Below, piece after piece: positions 26,483 through 35,156 of a DNA stretch of 64,000 nt. Each line of letters starts with the position of its first letter. Positions within the stretch are counted from its first letter, which is position 1. The translations under genes were made by a program, and so were the position numbers. The notes below the pieces were generated by a model that was given only the letters and a program-made list of their open reading frames with translations, did no database searches and was not told where the DNA came from. The DNA is from Thalassomonas actiniarum (lineage in GTDB: Bacteria > Pseudomonadota > Gammaproteobacteria > Enterobacterales > Alteromonadaceae): positions 1,488,001-1,552,000 of the forward strand of contig NZ_CP059735.1 of NCBI RefSeq assembly GCF_000948975.2, written 5' to 3'.

Positions 26483-28360
26483 GTGAAACAAATTTTTTCG
26501 TATCTAATCCCTTTACTGGTTCTTTTTGTGCTTTTGTCTGGTCATGCACTGGCCGGTGCTCAATCACCTCAAAGCTATGCCGAAAACAAGCAATGGCGAA
26601 AATTGCTCCATTATCCGGCAGATGCCGCCAAGCCCGGTTATATTACCAGCGAAAGCTTTTATTTAAGTGCAAACGGCCGCCGGGATCCCCTGGCAGAGCT
26701 AAGGGCCACCATTGAGGCCTTTTATCAGGAAAAAGATCCTGCCAATCCCGGGCAGCAGCATGGCCAATGCCGTTTCCCCGCCCGGTTTAAGCTTATTACC
26801 GAGCATGTGGACCTCAGTTCTTTTGGCAAGTTACCCGCGGTAAATTGCCAGGATTACCAGCATTGGCGTCAACAGGCGGATATTCACTCCCTCAGCGTGG
26901 TTTTTGCTTCCGGTTATATGGGCAATCCCGCATCCATGTACGGGCACCTGTTTTTAAAGTTGAACCGCGGCGGCTCCCAGAAAAGCGATTTGCTTAATAC
27001 CAGCCTCAATTATGGTGCGATAGTGCCGGAGCAGGAAAACCCTGTGGTTTATGTGTTGCGCGGGATTTTTGGCGGTTATGACGCCGGATATTCAGATCAG
27101 CAATTTTACCGTCACCACCACAATTATGGCGATGTTGAATTGCGGGATATGTGGGAGTATAAACTGAACCTGAGCAGCGACGATGTCGATTTGCTTGCCG
27201 CACATATCTGGGAAGTGCTGGGCAATAAGTTTGATTATTATTTTATCGATGAAAACTGCGCCTTTCATATCGCCAAATTGCTTGAACTGGTATTAACCGA
27301 GCCGCTTATCGCCAATGACAGCTTATGGGTGATCCCCTCTGCGGTGGCGAAAGGGCTGGAGCAGGCCAGTTACCGGGGTAACCCTTTACTGGAAAACATC
27401 ACTTTTATCCCGTCCCGGGAATCTGTATTGCATGATTATTACCGCCAGCTTACCCCTGAGCAAAAGGCGATCGCCGGTGAGCTGATCAACAACGAATTTG
27501 ACTTTGCCAACAAAAATTACCGGCAGCTGGCGGTAAAAGAGCAAAAAATCATCGTTGAAACCCTGTTTCAGTATCAGAATGTGATCAAGCAAAAGCAGAC
27601 CGATGCCTCCGTTTTAAAAGCCAATACCCGAAAATTGATGCGTGAACGGCTAAAACTGCCGCCGGGGCGGGCAATCGCCAAAGGGGGTAATAGCGAGAAG
27701 AAAGCCCCGCACCTGGGTATGAAACCGTCAAAATATTCATTTGGCCTGGCAGATATAGACGGCTCAAAACAGTATCTGACATCGGGTTTTAGAATGACCT
27801 ATTTCGATGACTTGTCATCTTCGGTGGCCCGAAATCCGTTTGCCAACCTGGAAATGCTCGATGTTGAATTTATCACAGACGATAACAACACCCGTTTGCT
27901 TAAGCTGGACCTGATCGATCTCGACTCCTTGCATACCCCGGGTGTGCCCTGGCGTGATGAAAACCCGTATGCCTGGTCGGTTCGCGCAGGGTATGAAGCA
28001 CTAAATTATGCCTGTCTCGATTGCGGCATTTACTTTATTGAAGGCGATATCGGCAAGTCGTATCGCTTTGGCAAAAACAGCCTGGCTTATGGCATGTTGG
28101 GGGGCAAGGCTTTTGCCGGTGACCGGGACGATGTCACGGTTTCCGGTAAACTTGGGCTGTTAACCTCCTTAGGCAGCAAGGCAAAAATGAAACTTGAACT
28201 GCAGCAAGCGGCGCGGCTTAATTTGAGTCAATCATACCGTCACCGTTTCTATACGGAAATTAACTACCAGTTTGCTCCCGACTGGGAACTGAGGTTTTTG
28301 TTGGAAAGAAGCGCAAGCACCCTGGTCGGCTTAAAAATGAATTACTATTGGGGCTTTTAA
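26483..28360 (+). CDS. DUF4105 (Lnb N-terminal-like) periplasmic/outer-membrane protein
   Basis: This is a 625-residue exported protein from a GTG start preceded by GAGATGAG. The signal peptide (1-24) is followed by a DUF4105 domain (about 110-330) with the family signatures ASGYMGNPASMYGHLFLK and an NCAFHIAKLL cysteine-histidine motif. The second half is barrel-like with aromatic strands and a C-terminal tryptophan-glycine-phenylalanine. Enzymatic role in lipid or lipoprotein metabolism is inferred from family neighbours only. Confidence 0.82.
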   Translation: MKQIFSYLIPLLVLFVLLSGHALAGAQSPQSYAENKQWRKLLHYPADAAKPGYITSESFYLSANGRRDPLAELRATIEAFYQEKDPANPGQQHGQCRFPARFKLITEHVDLSSFGKLPAVNCQDYQHWRQQADIHSLSVVFASGYMGNPASMYGHLFLKLNRGGSQKSDLLNTSLNYGAIVPEQENPVVYVLRGIFGGYDAGYSDQQFYRHHHNYGDVELRDMWEYKLNLSSDDVDLLAAHIWEVLGNKFDYYFIDENCAFHIAKLLELVLTEPLIANDSLWVIPSAVAKGLEQASYRGNPLLENITFIPSRESVLHDYYRQLTPEQKAIAGELINNEFDFANKNYRQLAVKEQKIIVETLFQYQNVIKQKQTDASVLKANTRKLMRERLKLPPGRAIAKGGNSEKKAPHLGMKPSKYSFGLADIDGSKQYLTSGFRMTYFDDLSSSVARNPFANLEMLDVEFITDDNNTRLLKLDLIDLDSLHTPGVPWRDENPYAWSVRAGYEALNYACLDCGIYFIEGDIGKSYRFGKNSLAYGMLGGKAFAGDRDDVTVSGKLGLLTSLGSKAKMKLELQQAARLNLSQSYRHRFYTEINYQFAPDWELRFLLERSASTLVGLKMNYYWGF

Positions 28361-28400
28361 AGGGATTATTGGTATAGCCCCTTATGGCCGGGAAAAGAAA

Positions 28401-28429
28401 CGGGCAACGACATGGCTTGTCATTGCCCG
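28401..28429 (-). terminator. Terminator between DUF4105 and AsmA-like genes
   Basis: An 11-bp stem (CGGGCAACGAC / GTCATTGCCCG with one G-U pair) is followed by TTTCTTTT on the minus strand, beyond the AsmA-like stop. Confidence 0.6.
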
Positions 28430-28475
28430 CGAGCTTAGCTGAATTTTGCTGTTATCAGACTGTTTAAGTAAAAGC

Positions 28476-29222
28476 TTATTTAAACAGGTCTGTGATTTTG
28501 TCTTTTATCTTATCTGTGATCTTATCTTTAATTTTTTGTTTTTGTTCTTCTTTTGCGGCCTTGCTGATTTTCTTCAATACCTGCTTGATAATTTCACCGC
28601 CTAACTGGCTAGCCGGCAGACCCTGCTCGCCGCCAACCTTGGTCAGGCTGATTTCCGGTAGGGTGAGCTGATGGGCTTTATTGCCAAGCTGGCTCAGATC
28701 TAAGGTCAGGGCAACCCCGGCAACTGTGATTTTCTCAACCCTGACTTTAGGCTCCGGCTGTTTTGATTGTGCCGGTTCTTCGCTGGCCGGTTGCGAAGGC
28801 TTATCCGATTTAGGCAGGTTACGCTCCAGCGCATCTAAAATTTCGTTAAAGTTGGAGCTACCGGTTTTTGATACTTCGACAAAAGCCTGGGGCGCAATAA
28901 TACGGATTTCATCAATGACTATCGGCTCTTCGGTCAGGCTTTTGATATTGATATCTAAAGTGACATCTTCCATCGAGAAGGCATTTTTTTGCTGGTAGTT
29001 GGCAGGATTGGCTAAGGTCAGCCCTTTGATGCTGCCCGCCCCCTGGGTCAACTTGACATCTACCTCGCCGACCGTGACTTGCTGCTCGGTATAAGCTTTA
29101 CCCTGTTGTTCTATCTGCTCTTTGATAAAAAGGTTGAGGGAGCCGCTGGCAAAATACCAGAGGGCGCCGCCACAAATTAATAAAATGATTATTGCTATGC
29201 TTGCTAGTTTGTTCACTGTCAC
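28476..29222 (-). CDS. AsmA-like inner-membrane-anchored protein
   Basis: This is a 248-residue protein. One N-terminal helix (about 8-27) precedes an AsmA/DUF748-type repeat region (VGEVDVKLTQGAGSIKGLTLANP). A Pro/Gln/Glu-rich linker and a lysine-rich helical tail (KIKDKITDKIKDK) follow. It is much shorter than typical AsmA proteins. A role in envelope lipid transport is only suggested by the family. Confidence 0.7.
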   Translation of the reverse strand: MTVNKLASIAIIILLICGGALWYFASGSLNLFIKEQIEQQGKAYTEQQVTVGEVDVKLTQGAGSIKGLTLANPANYQQKNAFSMEDVTLDINIKSLTEEPIVIDEIRIIAPQAFVEVSKTGSSNFNEILDALERNLPKSDKPSQPASEEPAQSKQPEPKVRVEKITVAGVALTLDLSQLGNKAHQLTLPEISLTKVGGEQGLPASQLGGEIIKQVLKKISKAAKEEQKQKIKDKITDKIKDKITDLFK

Positions 29223-29442
29223 CGCCTGTTTAAATGTATCGATGAAATGATTATATCTTAATTATCACCGGGTTATATTTATTTTGTGCTATTGGCGCTA
29301 ATTCCCGTGTTTTTCTGCTGGTTTCGGGTTAGTCGCTGTGTAAATTTTCGGTAAATGGCGGTGTTTTTGGGTTAACTTGCCTCGAAGCAAGGTTTTATCT
29401 AAGGTATAGTAGTTCAGTTAACAACCTGACTATAAAGAGATT

Positions 29443-30501
29443 ATGTCCAATTCCATTACCAGGCGCCTGCCATTATTGTTACTATTATCCCTGTTAATTG
29501 CTTTGGTTGCTTATTTAAGCTGGCCGACGGTAAAGGCAGATAAACAGCAAAAAAACCGGGTGATTGCGGTAAAAACCGCCATCATCAGCCAGTCGGAATT
29601 TAGAGATGTGGTAGAGGCGCTGGGGACAGCCCGGGCCAACGAGCAGGTATTGATCACTTCCAAATATTCAGATCTGGTGGATGAAATCTCCTTTGATGAC
29701 GGCCAGCAGGTGAAAAAAGGCGAGGTGCTGGTCAGGTTAAACCGTCAGGAAGAAGTGGCGAAAGTGCGGGAGCTTGAAGCCAACCTGGCTGAATCGGTAG
29801 CCCAGCTCAACCGCTTCCAGGATTTGTTAAAGAAAAAAGCAACGTCAAAATCCGAACTGGATCAGCAAGATGCCCAAACCAAGGCGATATCGGCCCAGCT
29901 GATGAGTGCCCGTACCAAACTCAGTGACCTCACCATTAAAGCACCTTTTGACGGTGTGCTCGGCTTCAGGGAGATCAGTGTCGGCGCCTATATCGACTCC
30001 GGGGATGTGATCACCAGCCTGGATGACTTAAGTGTGATCAAGGTAGACTTTACCGTGCCGGAGCGTTTTTTACCTACCATAGTCGTAGGGCAGAAGATCA
30101 CTGCCACTAACGTTGCCTACCAGGAGCAGGTATTTACCGGGGAAATTGCCACCATAGACAGCCGTATCGACCCGCAAACCCGTACCTTAAAAATACGCGG
30201 AAAAATCCCCAACCCCGGGCTGAAACTACGTCCCGGCATGCTGCTTAATATCACCATAGAGCGCCATACCGATATGGTGTTGCAGGTGCCGGAAAGTGCG
30301 GTTATCCCGATTGAAGACAAACATTTTGTTTTTGTGGTCAGCGACAACAAGGCATTAAGAAAAGCTATCCGCATCGGCCGCCGCCAGCCGGGCAAAGTCG
30401 AGGTACTGTCAGGGCTTGAGGAGCGGGATGCCGTGGTGATCGAAGGGGCGCTGAAACTCAGGGAAGGCATCCAGGTATCCGTGTTGGAGGATAAGCAGTG
30501 A
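29443..30501 (+). CDS. RND efflux periplasmic adaptor subunit
   Basis: This is a 352-residue membrane-fusion protein. An N-terminal anchor (about 9-27) is followed by lipoyl halves (KKGEVLVRLNRQEE and IKAPFDGVLGFREISVGAYI), a short hairpin and a beta-barrel domain. Its stop overlaps the GTG of the pump gene by four bases (GTGA), so the two are translationally coupled. The short hairpin resembles MexH/VexC-type adaptors. Confidence 0.93.
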   Translation: MSNSITRRLPLLLLLSLLIALVAYLSWPTVKADKQQKNRVIAVKTAIISQSEFRDVVEALGTARANEQVLITSKYSDLVDEISFDDGQQVKKGEVLVRLNRQEEVAKVRELEANLAESVAQLNRFQDLLKKKATSKSELDQQDAQTKAISAQLMSARTKLSDLTIKAPFDGVLGFREISVGAYIDSGDVITSLDDLSVIKVDFTVPERFLPTIVVGQKITATNVAYQEQVFTGEIATIDSRIDPQTRTLKIRGKIPNPGLKLRPGMLLNITIERHTDMVLQVPESAVIPIEDKHFVFVVSDNKALRKAIRIGRRQPGKVEVLSGLEERDAVVIEGALKLREGIQVSVLEDKQ

Positions 30502-33500
30502 TCTTATCTGATATCTCGGTCAAACGTCCGGTTTTTGCCACCGTTATCAACCTGCTTTTTGTGACCTTCGGCGTGGTGGCCTTTATGCTGCTGCCGCTGC
30601 GGGAGTATCCGGATATAGACCCGCCTGTGGTCAGTATCAATACCAACTATACCGGCGCTTCGGCGGCGATAGTGGAAACCAAGATCACCCAGGTACTCGA
30701 AGACAGGATCAGCGGGGTGGAGGGGATAAAAAATATCACCTCCAGCAGCCGGGTGGGGCGCTCAAGTATCTCTATCGAATTTGAACTGGACCGGGACATA
30801 GACTCTGCCACCAATGATGTCAGGGACCGTATTTCCCGGGCATTAAACAACCTGCCGGAGCAGGCGGATCCCCCGGAAGTATTTAAAGCCAACGACGATG
30901 AAAATGTTATCGCCTGGTTTGTGCTGCAAAGTGAAACCATGTCTACCCTGCAGCTTACCGATTATGCCGAGCGTTATATCGTTGACCGCTTTGCCGTCGT
31001 TGACGGTGTCGCCCGGGTCAGGGTCGGCGGCGGCCGTACCTATGCCATGAAGATATTTTTAGACCGTATCGAAATGGCGGCGCGCAAGATCACGGTAAGC
31101 GATATCGAGTCAACGTTGAGGGCGGAAAATATCGAATTGCCGGCGGGGGAAATTGAATCGATTGAGCGTGACTTTTCTATCCGGGTTGAGCGCAGTTACC
31201 TGACGGAGCAAGACTTTGCCGCCATGGTGATTTCCCGCGGAGAAGGTAATGCCCTGGTACGTCTGGGGGATGTTGCCCGGGTGGAAATAGCCGCCGAAGA
31301 CGATGAAAATATGTTCCGCGGCAACGGTAAAAACATGGTGGGGCTTGGCATCATCAAGCAGTCAACCGCCAATACCCTGGATGTGGTTAAAGCCGGTCGC
31401 GAGGAAATGGTCGCGGTACGCGATACCTTGCCCCAGGGCACGACCATCACCAACAGTTACGATAGCTCGGTCTTTATCCAGGGCTCGATAGATGAAGTGT
31501 ACAATACCTTGTTTATCGCCATGATGCTGGTGATCCTGGTAATTTTCCTGTTCCTGGGTAATATCCGCGTTACCCTGATCCCGGCGGTGACTGTGCCGGT
31601 GGCGCTTATCGGCTCTATGATGGTGTTATCCTGGTTGGGCTTTTCCATTAACCTGCTAACCTTGCTGGCCCTGGTGCTGGCAATCGGCCTGGTGGTGGAC
31701 GATGCCATCGTGGTGCTGGAAAATATCTACCGCCGTATCGAAAACGGTCAGACCCCTTTAATGGCCGCTTATGAAGGCGGCCGCGAAGTTGCTTTTGCCG
31801 TTATTGCCACTACCTTAGTGCTGGTGGCGGTTTTTGTGCCCCTGGTGTTTTTATCCGGTAATATCGGCCGACTGTTTACCGAATTTGCCCTGGCCATAGC
31901 CGCAGCCGTGGTGTTCTCCAGTATTACCGCTTTGTCGCTGACTCCTATGATGTGCTCGAAAATGCTTAAGCACAGGGAGCGCAGTTCTTCGTTTGGCCAG
32001 GTATTGGACAAAGGTTTTGCGAAAATAGAAGCCGCTTATGGCCGGGCGTTAAGCCAAAGTATCCACCAGCCGTTGATATTGCTTTGTGTGGTCGGCCTTT
32101 CCCTGTTTGCCACTTATTTGCTGTTTGGACAATTACCCCAGGAATATACCCCGAAAGAAGACAGGGGAGATCTCTTTATCCGCATGCAAGGGGCAGAAGG
32201 GGCCAGCTACGAAAGCAATGTTAAAAACATGCAGCAGATTGAAGAAAAGCTGCTGGCCTATAAGCAAAAGGATGAACTGGACCGGGTGATCGTCCGGGTA
32301 CCGGGTTTTGGCGGTACCGGCGGCGTGGCCATAGTCGGTTTGCCGAAATGGGATCAGCGCAGTTTTTCTACCTTTGAATTTGCTGACCGTTTTAATAAAG
32401 AGCTTAAAGATATTACCGATGTTCGCGCCTTTACCATTATCCGCCGCGGCATAGGCGGTGGCGGCTCCAGCCGTCCGGTAGAATTTGTGCTGCAGGGTAA
32501 TACCTATGAAGAACTGGCGAAATGGCGGGATATAGTGATCGCCAAGGCCCAGGAAAATCCGAACCTGACTGCCGTAGACAGTGATTATAAGGAAACCTAT
32601 CCCCAGTTGCTGGTGGAAATTGCCCATGAGCGGGCTTACGATCTCGGGGTGCCGGTAGGGGATATTGCCAAAACCATGGAAACCATGCTCGGCCAGCGCC
32701 GGGTAACAACTTTTGTCGACCGCGGGGAAGAATATGATGTGATTGTCGAGGGGGATGAAAGTGACTTTAGCAGCCCCGGCGATATCGACAATATTTATGT
32801 GCGCTCGCGTACCACGGGCGAACTGGTGCCGTTATCGAACCTGATCACTATTGCCGAAAATGCCACCTCGTCGCGCTTAAACCGTTATAACCGGCTGCGT
32901 AGCGTGACCATTACCGCCAATTTGAGCCAGGGATATGCTTTGGGGGATGCCCTGGATTTTCTCAACCAGATTGTCGATGAACAATTACCGGATGAAGCCC
33001 AGGTGGATTACAAGGGCCAGTCGCTGTTATTAAAAGACTCGGGCCAGTCTATCCTGTTTATTTTTGTCCTGGCGCTGCTGATCACTTACCTGGTGCTTTC
33101 GGCCCAGTTTGAAAGTTTTATCCACCCCTTTGTGATCTTGCTGACCGTGCCGCTGGCACTGGTGGGAGCCCTGGCGGGTTTGCAACTTATGGGCATGAGT
33201 TTAAATATCTACAGCCAGATAGGTATAGTGATGCTGATTGGCCTGGCGGCGAAAAACGGTATTTTAATCGTTGAGTTTGCCAACCAGTTAAGGGATCGCG
33301 GCGAAGCGTTTGAGCAGGCACTGATCAAAGGGGCGCAGCAGCGCTTGCGCCCGATTATCATGACCACCTTTACTACCGTCACCAGTGCCGTTCCTCTGGT
33401 ATTGGCTTCGGGTCCCGGGGCTGAAAGCCGCATGGTGATAGGTGTGGTGATTTTTGCCGGTGTTTCCCTGGCCAGTATTTTTACCTTGTTTGTGGTGCCC

Positions 33501-33632
33501 GGCGCCTACTACTGGTTATGCCGCCATACCGGTTCGCCTCAGGCGATCACCCAGCAAATCGAAAAGCTGCAGCTTGAACAGGCCAGTATATCCGAAGTGA
33601 AAACCGCCGGAGCGAAAGAAAGCGCTTCTTAG
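30498..33632 (+). CDS. RND efflux permease (HAE1 family)
   Basis: This is a full-length 1044-residue RND transporter starting with GTG. The twelve-helix pattern with two large periplasmic loops is intact. TM4 contains AIGLVVDDAIVVLENI with the proton-relay aspartates, and TM10 has the conserved lysine (IGLAAKNGILIVEF). It forms an operon with the adaptor and no outer-membrane factor. The closest general resemblance is to MexI/VexD-type multidrug pumps. Specific substrates cannot be read from sequence. Confidence 0.94.
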   Translation: MILSDISVKRPVFATVINLLFVTFGVVAFMLLPLREYPDIDPPVVSINTNYTGASAAIVETKITQVLEDRISGVEGIKNITSSSRVGRSSISIEFELDRDIDSATNDVRDRISRALNNLPEQADPPEVFKANDDENVIAWFVLQSETMSTLQLTDYAERYIVDRFAVVDGVARVRVGGGRTYAMKIFLDRIEMAARKITVSDIESTLRAENIELPAGEIESIERDFSIRVERSYLTEQDFAAMVISRGEGNALVRLGDVARVEIAAEDDENMFRGNGKNMVGLGIIKQSTANTLDVVKAGREEMVAVRDTLPQGTTITNSYDSSVFIQGSIDEVYNTLFIAMMLVILVIFLFLGNIRVTLIPAVTVPVALIGSMMVLSWLGFSINLLTLLALVLAIGLVVDDAIVVLENIYRRIENGQTPLMAAYEGGREVAFAVIATTLVLVAVFVPLVFLSGNIGRLFTEFALAIAAAVVFSSITALSLTPMMCSKMLKHRERSSSFGQVLDKGFAKIEAAYGRALSQSIHQPLILLCVVGLSLFATYLLFGQLPQEYTPKEDRGDLFIRMQGAEGASYESNVKNMQQIEEKLLAYKQKDELDRVIVRVPGFGGTGGVAIVGLPKWDQRSFSTFEFADRFNKELKDITDVRAFTIIRRGIGGGGSSRPVEFVLQGNTYEELAKWRDIVIAKAQENPNLTAVDSDYKETYPQLLVEIAHERAYDLGVPVGDIAKTMETMLGQRRVTTFVDRGEEYDVIVEGDESDFSSPGDIDNIYVRSRTTGELVPLSNLITIAENATSSRLNRYNRLRSVTITANLSQGYALGDALDFLNQIVDEQLPDEAQVDYKGQSLLLKDSGQSILFIFVLALLITYLVLSAQFESFIHPFVILLTVPLALVGALAGLQLMGMSLNIYSQIGIVMLIGLAAKNGILIVEFANQLRDRGEAFEQALIKGAQQRLRPIIMTTFTTVTSAVPLVLASGPGAESRMVIGVVIFAGVSLASIFTLFVVPGAYYWLCRHTGSPQAITQQIEKLQLEQASISEVKTAGAKESAS

Positions 33633-33645
33633 TTTTTCCAATAAT

Positions 33646-33669
33646 AAGGGAGTGGTAACGGCTCCTTTT
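33646..33669 (+). terminator. Terminator after RND operon
   Basis: A short AAGGGAG/CTCCTTTT stem with T tail lies 14 bp after the pump stop. Confidence 0.55.
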
Positions 33670-33680
33670 ATGTGCCGGGA

Positions 33681-33713
33681 AAGCTACTGCATCTGTTGTA
33701 GAGGCAGTAGCTT
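33681..33713 (-). terminator. Hairpin downstream of symE-like gene
   Basis: A perfect 10-bp stem (AAGCTACTGC / GCAGTAGCTT) with a 13-nt loop lies ~40 bp after the SymE-like stop. On the minus strand it ends GCTTTCCC, a weak T run. Confidence 0.4.
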
Positions 33714-33753
33714 GGTTCGCCAGGTTTCAAAGCTATTAACTCTGCTTTAAAGG

Positions 33754-34077
33754 CTAGCCTTTCGCTTGTTTTGTCTCAGCTCCTTCACTGCCCGGTGTTG
33801 ACTCAGCTTGTTCAGAGCTAACCCGCTTGGGGGTGATGAATACCTCCCCCGGGTTGACCACAAGCTGTACCTTCTGTCCCACTTGAAAACCTGCCCCCCG
33901 CAGCCACTTTCCCCTAAGCACAAGGCAAGGTTCAAGGTTTACAGGTTGGTAGTTAATGCCGATGCCGCGTACTTTCACTGCCGTTTCACAAACAGTTTCC
34001 AGTACGGTAAGTTGCCGATAAATGGGATATTTTACTTTTGCCAGGCAAAACTCTGACGTATGATGATATTCAGCCAT
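33754..34077 (-). CDS. symE: SymE-family type I toxin-like protein
   Basis: This is a 107-residue protein with a central SymE domain (about 18-85), an AbrB/MazE-like swapped-hairpin fold: YPIYRQLTVLET, then VNLEPCLVLRGKWLRGAGFQVGQKV and a closing VFITPK. The E. coli homologue is an SOS-induced nucleoid-condensing/RNA-cleaving toxin repressed by antisense SymR RNA. An AGGAG site precedes the ATG by 7 bp. I see no LexA box upstream. The last ~20 residues are low-complexity and polar. Confidence 0.75.
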   Translation of the reverse strand: MAEYHHTSEFCLAKVKYPIYRQLTVLETVCETAVKVRGIGINYQPVNLEPCLVLRGKWLRGAGFQVGQKVQLVVNPGEVFITPKRVSSEQAESTPGSEGAETKQAKG

Positions 34078-34105
34078 GACGTACTCCTGTTAGTTCGTTG
34101 TGGTT

Positions 34106-34141
34106 AGCGACCTCTGGGTGTGCTTGCACTCAGGGGTTGCG
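34106..34141. other. Long imperfect hairpin upstream of symE-like gene
   Basis: Arms of 14-15 bases (around ACCTCTGGGTG and CACTCAGGGGT) pair with G-U wobbles across a 6-nt loop, 30 bp upstream of the toxin start. In transcript form it could structure the 5' leader or belong to an antisense RNA. Confidence 0.4.
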
Positions 34142-34361
34142 ACTTAAATTACAGCTGGTTTATGACCATAAATGTATGAGAAATATTGGAATAGGCGGGC
34201 TCCTTTTGGGGTGGGCTGCACCTTTAATTAAAGCTTAAAAGGCTGGTTAAATCGACAGTAGAGCAGGTTTTTTTCGTAATTTATTTGCGGTAGTTGAAAG
34301 TTGATTTGAAGACATTTTTCTCTGAGCTTACAGCTGAATTTCTGAAGTCTTTTAGTTCTAT

Positions 34362-34409
34362 ATTGAGATGGAACCTAACTAAAGAAGATGCCCGCCAATT
34401 GTGGGTAAC
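34362..34409 (-). mobile_element. Solo terminal fragment of an IS3-family element
   Basis: The 48-bp end ending GATTGTGGGTAAC-like (here CAATTGTGGGTAAC) aligns without large gaps with the right end of the IS3 element at 40579-41737. Neither transposase nor the other end is present, so this is a remnant of a related element. Confidence 0.6.
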
Positions 34410-34440
34410 TCGTATGTCTAATGTCCGCAGAAGGCGTGCT

Positions 34441-34479
34441 GCCATATAACAATCGCTCTTGCCGCGATTGTTATATGGC
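34441..34479. repeat. Perfect 16-bp inverted repeat
   Basis: GCCATATAACAATCGC and its exact complement flank TCTTGCC. The outer ATATAAC/GTTATAT halves look like integron core boxes, but the stem has no extrahelical bases, so I do not call it an attC. No T run follows. Confidence 0.5.
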
Positions 34480-34488
34480 TCATTATTT

Positions 34489-34640
34489 GGGCCTGAGTGT
34501 ATCAATAATCTGGTGGGCTACAACGGCGACAATAGAAAAGGTATTTTTCCGTCTGGCGTTACGTATCCTTCGCCGTCCTCACCATCTGTGTTTATCTTAT
34601 CTTCGAAGTTAATGGCGGCACCCCATGAGCCATCCCGCTG
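34489..34640 (-). pseudogene. Possible C-terminal remnant of a PD40/WD40-like beta-propeller protein
   Basis: In one minus frame WGAAINFEDKINTDGEDGEGYVTPDGK appears, like TolB/PD40 propeller blades. The next piece (AHQIIDTLRP, similar to the VDAKIIDTLRP tail of such proteins) lies in another frame. No start remains. The fragment sits in IS debris. Confidence 0.35.
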
Positions 34641-34984
34641 TCGGTATCAATAAATTAAGATGTTGTTTGCTTATTTTTCTCTAAATCGTGTGTTAAAGCA
34701 TCCTCTTCATCAAGTCACGGTTATATCTGTTGATGTAAATTACTTTGATTTCTTGGTTTAACTGATTGTTTTTTATTGATAATAATTCTATTTGTTTTCT
34801 ATCGCTATGGAAATAAGTTTTCAATAAGACTTCATTACTTGGCCCTGTTAATTTCTTTAAAGAAAACTATTGGAGTATATTTTTTTATGAAACTTAACGT
34901 ATTTTCGCAACTAATCTTAATTACTTTGTATGGATAATATCCCCCATATCTTAATATTCTTTTTAAACCTTTTCGGGTAGTGTG

Positions 34985-35150
34985 AGGCCCAAGCTTTGGC
35001 TGCAACCAAAGCCTTCTTATACAGCAGTTCGATGATTGCGTGGCTCCTCTGTTGAGAGACCGATAACAAGTGAGAACGCTGTATAGGACTCCAAGCATTA
35101 AACTCGGATAGTCAACTGGGCCTCGAGCCCGAATAGCAAGGCAGAGTCAG
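34985..35150 (+). ncRNA. Candidate bridge RNA of the IS110 element
   Basis: The segment directly upstream of the transposase is rich in pairing. GCTTTGG (34993-34999) pairs with CCAAAGC (35006-35012), and TATACAGC (35018-35025) pairs with GCTGTATA (35078-35085) around an internal region. IS110-group elements are known to encode a target/donor-specifying bridge RNA here. Loop assignment was not attempted. Confidence 0.4.
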
Positions 35151-35156
35151 CTTATT

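Noticed and set aside
34441-34479. The perfect 16-bp hairpin as an attC site
   Set aside because: attC stems have unpaired bases and two box pairs; this stem is flawless and short.
34281-34505. A 74-residue minus frame in the IS debris
   Set aside because: It runs across an IS end and half of a perfect hairpin, so it is chance coding.
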